The notes under the pieces were generated by a model. That model had not been told where the DNA came from. It searched no databases and saw only the letters and a program-made list of their open reading frames with translations. This document shows positions 22,107 to 27,374 of a DNA stretch of 27,374 nt, piece after piece. Position numbers and translations under genes: made by a program. The DNA comes from Candidatus Levyibacteriota bacterium (GTDB lineage: Bacteria > Patescibacteria > Microgenomatia > Levybacterales > UBA12049), in NCBI GenBank assembly GCA_016182425.1, contig JACPGP010000018.1, positions 1-27,374 of the forward strand. Reading direction: 5' to 3'. The number at the start of each line of letters is the position of its first letter. Position 1 is the first letter of the stretch.

Positions 22107-23545
22107 AGAAATATTGGGGATTGATTATTGTTTTATTGCTATCGTTTTGGGCAATAAAGCCTCTTTTTACTCCTGGGTTTTTCCCAATACATGATGATAC
22201 GCAGGTAGCACGAGTTTTTGAAATGGGGAAAGCCCTAAAGAGTGGTATGTTTCCTGTTCGCTGGGTTGCAGATTTGGGCTACGGATATGGGTATCCTATT
22301 TTTAATTTTTATGCGCCGCTTGCATACTATTTTGGTGGGTTTTTAACACTAGCTGGGTTTGATGCTCTTTTGGCAACAAAGATAATGATTGGAATTGGTG
22401 TAGTATTAGCAGGAATTTTTATGTATTTCTTAGCAAGAAATTTGTGGGGAGAGATTGGAGGAGTTGTGACAGCTATTTTTTATATGTACGCTCCCTATCA
22501 CGCAGTAAACATATACGTTCGCGGTGCAATAGGGGAACTATGGGGTTATGCATTTCTCCCCCTAGTTTTTTACGGGTTATGGAAGTTTCCCCTCATTGGT
22601 TCAATAGGATTTGCAGGAGTGATTTTATCTCATAATCTGACTGCTCTTATGGCAATGCCATTTTTAGTTATTTTTGCATTGTTTCACTCTAAACGCTATA
22701 CGCTATACGCTATTTTCCTTGGTTTACTGCTTTCCGCTTTTTACTGGCTTCCTGCCCTTTTTGAAATGAAGTACACAAATGTTACATCTCAAATCGGTGG
22801 TGGGGCTAATTTCCGTGATCACTTTGTTTGCATCCAACAGTTGTGGGATAGTCCTTGGGGATTTGGCGGTTCAATAAAAGGATGTCTTGATGGGCTTTCT
22901 TTTAAGATTGGAAAGCTTCATATAATAACCAGCATCTTCTCATTTCTCATGGCGTTGTTTTTTAGACGTAGAATAGTATGGTTTTTGTTTGGGGGATTTC
23001 TAATCTCAATATTTCTCATGACCGAGATTTCGAAAGATCTATGGGAAGCGATACCTCTTATGGCGTTTTTGCAATACCCATGGAGATTTTTATTACTGGC
23101 GTCATTTTTCTCATCAGTTCTTGCAGGAAGTTTAGCTTGGCTAATAAGAGAGCAAAAACTACGCTATACATATGCTGGTACTATTCTATTATTGCTTCTT
23201 TTTTTTAATATAAAACTTTTCCAGCCGCAGACAATACTTCATAAAACTTATTTAGATTATACAAATGAATATGCTCTAAAATGGACGGCTTCAAAAATTT
23301 CCGATGAATATCTACCAGTAAATGTTAAACTTCCAATATCTTACGTTGATATCCCAAAGAAAAACGTAAATGAAAAAAGTGTTGTAGTAACGGTAGAAAA
23401 TCATAAAAGTTTATTTGAGCGTTATAAAGACCAACTTCCTCCCTTACGATTCGAGCAAACAAATTTAGAAAAGATTGCCAACATGTTGTCTACGATTGGT
23501 ATGGTGATACTTATTATTGGTATAATCTATGCGAGGAAGAAATGA
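22103..23545 (+). CDS. PTPS-related membrane protein, copy 2
   Basis: A 480-residue paralogue of the preceding protein. It shares FFPIHDDTQVARVF (D31, D32), GMFPVRW, GYGYGYPIFNFYAP, YAPYHAVNIYVRGAIGE and LSHN at matching places, with about ten helices. In contrast to copy 1, its C-terminal part lacks the PGWKAY beta segment: the text goes from SVVVTVENHKS through about 20 polar residues to the last helix. That probably reflects loss of some 40 residues of the external domain. Its start and end overlap both neighbours as ATGA. It probably has the same general chemistry as copy 1 with another acceptor (inference). Confidence 0.8.
   Translation: MKKYWGLIIVLLLSFWAIKPLFTPGFFPIHDDTQVARVFEMGKALKSGMFPVRWVADLGYGYGYPIFNFYAPLAYYFGGFLTLAGFDALLATKIMIGIGVVLAGIFMYFLARNLWGEIGGVVTAIFYMYAPYHAVNIYVRGAIGELWGYAFLPLVFYGLWKFPLIGSIGFAGVILSHNLTALMAMPFLVIFALFHSKRYTLYAIFLGLLLSAFYWLPALFEMKYTNVTSQIGGGANFRDHFVCIQQLWDSPWGFGGSIKGCLDGLSFKIGKLHIITSIFSFLMALFFRRRIVWFLFGGFLISIFLMTEISKDLWEAIPLMAFLQYPWRFLLLASFFSSVLAGSLAWLIREQKLRYTYAGTILLLLLFFNIKLFQPQTILHKTYLDYTNEYALKWTASKISDEYLPVNVKLPISYVDIPKKNVNEKSVVVTVENHKSLFERYKDQLPPLRFEQTNLEKIANMLSTIGMVILIIGIIYARKK
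22693..22713 (+). repeat. Perfect ACGCTAT heptamer array in copy 2
   Basis: Three perfect tandem copies of ACGCTAT inside the coding region. Because 7 is not a multiple of 3, gain or loss of one unit would shift the reading frame. Confidence 0.75.
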
Positions 23546-24270
23546 AAAAACCTAGCGTTGAAATAACAGTGCCTGTCTTTAATGAAGAGAAGGAGCTTGG
23601 GAAAAACATAACTGTCCTGGCCGATTTTTGCGAGAAAAATCTCAAAAAATACGATTGGCACATTACGATAGCAGATAACGCATCTTCGGATAATACGCCC
23701 GTTATTGCTGAAATGATCGTAAAGAAAAATCCCAAAATTTCTCACCTTAGACTCGAACAAAAAGGAAGAGGTAGAGCAGTTAAGCTTTCATGGAGTCTCT
23801 CAAAAAGCGATTTTTGCGTTTATATGGATTTGGATCTTTCGACCGATCTTATCCATTTACCGCAGTTAATTAGTGTTCTTGAGAGTGGATACGACATTGT
23901 GATTGGGTCGCGTCTGGCATATGGAGCAAAAGTGGAAGGGAGAACAATCTTACGGGAAATTACATCCCGCACGCTGAACACTATTTTTATAGGCATACCT
24001 TTTCGAACACATTTTAGCGACGCGCAATGCGGTTTTAAAGGAGTAAAAAGAAGGGTAGTTGAAGAGCTTGTCCCCAAAATAAAAGACAACGATTGGTTTT
24101 TCGACGGAGAACTTCTTATTGTTGGCGAAAAAAGTGGCTATAAAATTTATGAATTACCAATCCACTGGGTAGATAATCCAGGCTCTACAGTACGTCTCAT
24201 TTCGACTATTTGGGGAGACATAAAAGTAATTTGGCGTCTTCTTGGGAGTCGTCCCTGGGAAAATTTGTAA
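23542..24270 (+). CDS. GT2 glycosyltransferase, second polyprenyl-phosphate sugar synthase-like
   Basis: A 242-residue GT2 enzyme of the same DPM/Alg5-like class as the first operon gene. Motifs: TVPVFNEE (9-16), IADNASSDNT (43-52), DLD (96-98), GSR (122-124), DAQCGFK (160-166) and DGELL. The nucleotide-sugar-site segment is IADNASSDNT here, against VVDDGSKDG in the other copy, so donor preference may differ. It lacks membrane helices. It overlaps the preceding gene as ATGA and lies just before the flippase gene. It would make a second lipid-phosphate sugar for the GT-C enzymes. Confidence 0.85.
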   Translation: MKKPSVEITVPVFNEEKELGKNITVLADFCEKNLKKYDWHITIADNASSDNTPVIAEMIVKKNPKISHLRLEQKGRGRAVKLSWSLSKSDFCVYMDLDLSTDLIHLPQLISVLESGYDIVIGSRLAYGAKVEGRTILREITSRTLNTIFIGIPFRTHFSDAQCGFKGVKRRVVEELVPKIKDNDWFFDGELLIVGEKSGYKIYELPIHWVDNPGSTVRLISTIWGDIKVIWRLLGSRPWENL

Positions 24271-24271
24271 T

Positions 24272-25720
24272 ATGGAAGAATTTAACGCAGCAGCACTTGG
24301 GAAGCGGTCGGTGAAGGGGGTTTTCGCCTTAGTATCGCGGACATTTTTACTTAATATCATTTCTTACGGCGTATCGCTTATTATTTTTACGGTTCTTTCT
24401 CCAAAAGATTTTGGCGTATACATTGCCGCGATCGCAGGACAGAGAATTATTAGTTTTTTTACTGATTTTGGATTAGGCGCCGCGCTTGTGCAAAAGCGGG
24501 AATCACTGGAGGAAAACGATCTTAAGACAGCTTTTTCTATTCAGATGTTGTTGACCTTCATGGTTTTTGTCGCCACCCTCTTTTTAAGAGGGCAAATTTC
24601 CTCTTTTTTTAAACTGGGAGAAGATGCGGAAAGACTTTTTTTGGTCCTGGTCTTTTCCATTTTTTTGTCATCATTTAAGGTAGTTCCTTCAATTCTTTTG
24701 GAGAGAAAAGTTCATTTTCAAAAACTTATTATCCCGCAAATTGTGGAGTCGCTGGTATTTAATATGATTCTTGTGATACTTGTTCTTCGTGGGTTTGGCA
24801 TAGACAGTTATACTTGGGCGTTTCTGATATCAGGCGTTATTGGCATTCCATTTTATTATCTTGTTTCTCCCTGGAAAATACGCTTGGGTATTACGAGAAA
24901 ATCGCTTATAAGCCTTCGTTTTGGCATCCAGTTTCAGGCAAAGAACATTCTGGCAACAATAAAAGACGATGCGCTTACACTATTTCTTGCAAAGACCCTT
25001 TCGTTTGTTGAACTTGGATACATAGGATTTGGACAAAGAAACGCTTTTTTTGCGTATCGTTTTATTGTAGATAATGTGACAAAAGTAACCTTTTCCACAT
25101 TTGCTAGAATTCAGGACGATACCCAGCTTCTAAAAATTGCTATTGAAAAATCGCTTTTTTTAGTAAGCGCTATTATTTTTCCCCTGCTTTTTGGTCTTAT
25201 TACGGTTGCTCCTTATGTTATTTACCATTTTCCTCGTTGGCAGCAGAAGTGGGAGCCGGCTATCCTCAGCCTAATATTTTTCTCTCTTAATGCTTTGGTC
25301 TCCTCGTTATCGGGCATACTGGTGAATGTTTTGGATGCCACCGGTCGCGTAAAGCTAACTCTTAGACTTATGATAATGTGGACAGTGCTAACGTGGACTA
25401 TAACGCCGCTTGGTATTTACTTTTTTGGATATAGCGGTGTTGCGATTGCCTCTTTTATAGTGACATTAACTATTGGAGTAACCATCTATTTTGTGAAAGA
25501 GATTGTCAATTTTAATTTTCTTAAAAGTATCGATAAACCGTTTTTATGCTCACTTGGCATGAGCATATTTGTTTTTTTTGCCGCGAGGTTTTATGCGAAA
25601 GACTTATTAAGCACAAGCATTATAATCATGATAGGAGGTATTATTTATCTACTTTCCATGTATTTATTAGTTGGAAAGCAAGTAAAGAAAGATCTGGCAT
25701 TAGTTCTTAAAAAAACATGA
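24272..25720 (+). CDS. Wzx-type polysaccharide flippase (MOP superfamily)
   Basis: A 482-residue protein with about 12-14 hydrophobic helices. The start, GKRSVKGVFALVSRTFLL, and the following FGVYIAAIAGQRIISFFTDFGLGAALVQ match polysaccharide-export flippases of the WzxC/RfbX kind. It would move a lipid-linked oligosaccharide from the inner to the outer face of the membrane. The ATG at 24272, two bases after the previous stop, is chosen over a TTG at 24242 because the family begins here. The stop overlaps the next GT2 gene as ATGA. Confidence 0.85.
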   Translation: MEEFNAAALGKRSVKGVFALVSRTFLLNIISYGVSLIIFTVLSPKDFGVYIAAIAGQRIISFFTDFGLGAALVQKRESLEENDLKTAFSIQMLLTFMVFVATLFLRGQISSFFKLGEDAERLFLVLVFSIFLSSFKVVPSILLERKVHFQKLIIPQIVESLVFNMILVILVLRGFGIDSYTWAFLISGVIGIPFYYLVSPWKIRLGITRKSLISLRFGIQFQAKNILATIKDDALTLFLAKTLSFVELGYIGFGQRNAFFAYRFIVDNVTKVTFSTFARIQDDTQLLKIAIEKSLFLVSAIIFPLLFGLITVAPYVIYHFPRWQQKWEPAILSLIFFSLNALVSSLSGILVNVLDATGRVKLTLRLMIMWTVLTWTITPLGIYFFGYSGVAIASFIVTLTIGVTIYFVKEIVNFNFLKSIDKPFLCSLGMSIFVFFAARFYAKDLLSTSIIIMIGGIIYLLSMYLLVGKQVKKDLALVLKKT

Positions 25721-26625
25721 AAAATACGATGCTTTCAGTTGTTGTAACTGCATACAACGAAGAAAAAAAAATTGCAGATTGCTTAACTTCTGCGTCCTTT
25801 GCGGATGAGATTGTTGTTGTTGATTCCTCATCAATAGACGGCACGGTGGCTATTGCTAAAAAATACACAGATAAAATCTACACAAGACCAAATAACTTGA
25901 TGCTTAATGTCAACAAAAATTTTGGTTTTTCAAAAGCGACTGGAGATTGGATTTTAAGCCTTGATGCAGACGAACAGATAACCCCAGAGCTCAAAGACGA
26001 AATACTTTCTGTAATTGCAAATTCCCGCGTATGCGGGTTCTGGATTCCTAGGAAAAATATTATTTTTGGAAAATGGATACAAAGCGATATGTGGTGGCCA
26101 GATTATCAGTTGCGGCTTTTTCGAATAGGAAAAGGGAAATTTCCACAACTTCATGTCCATGAGTATATAAAAGTAGAAGGAGAAACAGCAAAGCTCACAA
26201 AGCCCATGTTGCATGAAAATTATGCATCAATTGCACAGTTTTTATATAAAATGGATAAAATTTATACCGAAAATGAAGCGGTGCGTATTATTGCATCTGG
26301 TCGGAAGTTAACCTGGGTTGATGCATTGCGGTTTCCTGTTAATGATTTTCTCAAAACTTTCTTTTTGCAGCGAGGCTATCGCGACGGTCTTCATGGGCTT
26401 GTTTTGAGCTTCTTACAAGCGTTTTACATGGAGATTACATATGTGAAGGTATGGGAGAGACAGGGTTTTATTGAAGAAAATAGTAGGCACTTTGTAAAAG
26501 ACATCTATAAAGAATGTAGAAAGATTGCAGATGAATTTCGATATTGGTTTTTAACAGTATTGAGAAATGAAACAAAGAATCCATTCAAAAGAATAGTCTA
26601 CAAAATATTGAGCAAACTTCCATAA
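25717..26625 (+). CDS. GT2 glycosyltransferase, WaaE/KdtX-like
   Basis: A 302-residue GT2 enzyme of the type found in lipopolysaccharide core glucosyltransferases. Seen motifs: SVVVTAYNEE (7-16), EIVVVDSSSIDGT (31-43), the DADE metal-binding motif (83-86), and FGKWIQSDMWWPDYQLRLFR (about 110-129). The C-terminal part with YRDGLHGLVLSFLQAFY is typical of this subgroup and may sit on the membrane. It would extend a lipid-linked glycan on the inner face before flipping. It overlaps the flippase gene as ATGA. Confidence 0.85.
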   Translation: MKNTMLSVVVTAYNEEKKIADCLTSASFADEIVVVDSSSIDGTVAIAKKYTDKIYTRPNNLMLNVNKNFGFSKATGDWILSLDADEQITPELKDEILSVIANSRVCGFWIPRKNIIFGKWIQSDMWWPDYQLRLFRIGKGKFPQLHVHEYIKVEGETAKLTKPMLHENYASIAQFLYKMDKIYTENEAVRIIASGRKLTWVDALRFPVNDFLKTFFLQRGYRDGLHGLVLSFLQAFYMEITYVKVWERQGFIEENSRHFVKDIYKECRKIADEFRYWFLTVLRNETKNPFKRIVYKILSKLP

Positions 26626-26648
26626 AACATATAAGAGAGATAGCCAAT

Positions 26649-27374
26649 ATGAAAAAAGTTGCCATTGTTATTGTTCACTATAGCGGGGTGAGGAATACAA
26701 CTCAATGCTTACAGAGCATTGAGAAATTACAAATTACAAATTACAAATTACAAATTATTGTTGTTGATAATAACCCAAAAGAACAATTCACAGTTGATAA
26801 TTCACAGTTAACAGATACAGTTAAAATAATAAAAAGCAATGAGAATTTGGGTTTTTCTGGAGGAAATAATGTAGGGTCCGATGAAAAAATTGGCATTGTT
26901 GTTCCTAAAATTTATTTTGCGAAAGGGTACGAGTTTCATAAGGATCGATACAAAAAAGGAGAATTAGGAAAAGTTATCTGGTACGCGGGAGGAATTATTG
27001 ATTGGGATAATGTTGTTGGGAAACATCGTGGCGTTGATGAGGTTGATAATGGACAATATGATCAAGTGGAGCCAACAGAGTTTGCAAGCGGTTGCTGTTT
27101 TTTAGTTAAAATAGAAGTGTTTGAAAAAGTTGGATTTTTCGACGAGAAATACTTTCTTTACTATGAGGACGCTGATCTAAGTATGCGCATAAACAAAGCT
27201 GGACACGCCATTATGTATGTGCCAAAAGCAATACTTTGGCACAAAAACGCAGGTGCGGCGGGAGGGTCTGGATCAACTCTTCAGGACTATTACATTACTA
27301 GAAACAGACTGATTTTTGGTATGCGCTATGCGCCTTTGCGTTCAAAACTTGCATTGATAAAACAGAGCGTTCAC
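26649..27374 (+). CDS. GT2 glycosyltransferase (rhamnosyltransferase-like), cut by the window edge
   Basis: An open frame of 242 codons that runs off the right edge. The N-terminus AIVIVHYSGVRNTTQCLQSI and IIVVDNNPKE are the first GT2 strands. ENLGFSGGNN (65-74) and FASGCCFLVK...GFFDEKYFLYYEDADL are the conserved later parts, with the YYEDADL acidic motif. Between GGNNVG (residue 76) and KIGIVVPKIY (80 on), about 35 residues usually present are absent, including the LLNNDT-type metal-binding motif, so activity is doubtful. The loop at residues 25-58 is built from simple repeats. A GAGAGA Shine-Dalgarno-like sequence precedes the ATG. The stop lies outside the window. Confidence 0.75.
   Translation, partial: MKKVAIVIVHYSGVRNTTQCLQSIEKLQITNYKLQIIVVDNNPKEQFTVDNSQLTDTVKIIKSNENLGFSGGNNVGSDEKIGIVVPKIYFAKGYEFHKDRYKKGELGKVIWYAGGIIDWDNVVGKHRGVDEVDNGQYDQVEPTEFASGCCFLVKIEVFEKVGFFDEKYFLYYEDADLSMRINKAGHAIMYVPKAILWHKNAGAAGGSGSTLQDYYITRNRLIFGMRYAPLRSKLALIKQSVH
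26724..26757 (+). repeat. AAATTAC heptamer array inside the last GT2 gene
   Basis: Four perfect copies of AAATTAC (26724-26751) and a partial fifth (AAATTA), coding KLQITNYKLQI. A change by one unit would shift the frame early in the gene; a change by three units would add or remove seven residues. Confidence 0.9.
26785..26812 (+). repeat. 14-base direct repeat in the same GT2 gene
   Basis: AATTCACAGTTGAT (26785-26798) is followed directly by AATTCACAGTTAAC (26799-26812), 12 of 14 bases alike. The unit is twice seven bases long, in line with the neighbouring heptamer array. Confidence 0.75.

Noticed and set aside
26724..26812. CRISPR-like or mobile-element origin of the repeats in the last GT2 gene
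   Set aside because: The units are 7 and 14 bases with no spacers, there are no terminal inverted repeats or transposase, and the frame stays open, so simple-sequence expansion explains them.

Overview
The window looks like chromosomal DNA of a small-genome bacterium of the Candidate Phyla Radiation (Patescibacteria), most likely Microgenomates-like. This is inferred from the low GC, the gene-dense layout with interlocked and overlapping genes, the archaeal-type AspRS without the bacterial insertion domain, the trimmed GluRS, and the mix of CPR-typical families (DUF378, DUF1003, PAP2-like, PTPS-related and YfhO-like membrane proteins). No phage, transposase, CRISPR array or rRNA is visible. 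The taxonomic placement is inference; nothing here is a taxonomic marker read against a database.

Layout. 1-5944 holds housekeeping and envelope genes: a small unknown gene (minus), aspS-dacA (plus), an anchored secreted unknown (minus), then gltX, a PAP2-like membrane protein and a diacylglycerol/undecaprenol kinase (plus). 6023-7633 holds a DUF378 membrane protein, a hairpin, an L,D-transpeptidase and a secreted beta-propeller-like unknown. 7634-7959 is a 326-base gap that holds a hairpin, a promoter with no start codon behind it, a long imperfect inverted repeat and tRNA-Gln(CUG). 7960-13018 holds an anchored thermonuclease, DUF1003, lon, a RibD-type reductase, a multi-pass membrane protein and an untracked 44-residue membrane peptide. 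13026-13098 is tRNA-Glu(CUC). From 13162 to the right edge all genes run rightward as one glycan-assembly operon: two polyprenyl-phosphate-sugar-synthase-like GT2 enzymes, six multi-pass GT-C-like or GT-C-related proteins in two blocks, a Wzx-type flippase and two further GT2 enzymes, the last cut by the edge.

How it works together (inference). The GT2 enzymes at 13162 and 23542 would load sugars onto a polyprenyl phosphate inside the cell. The GT-C proteins, each with an acidic pair or cluster in the first external loop, would use them outside. The flippase and the other GT2 enzymes would supply a lipid-linked chain. DacA, the L,D-transpeptidase, the PAP2-like protein and the kinase fit peptidoglycan trimming and lipid-carrier turnover.

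The most striking pattern is in transcription. At almost every unit start a TTGACA/TATAAT-type promoter with 17-18 base spacing places its -10 box 5-7 bases from the start codon, so the mRNA would begin at or next to the start codon (leaderless). Several divergent pairs share or interleave these promoters, down to a 39-base gap that carries both. One promoter of the same build has no start codon and leads into an RNA that can fold two ways. A degenerate CIRCE-like element overlaps the lon promoter. Heptanucleotide tandem repeats sit inside glycan genes and at the aspS start, and the last GT2 gene appears to lack the segment with its metal-binding motif.
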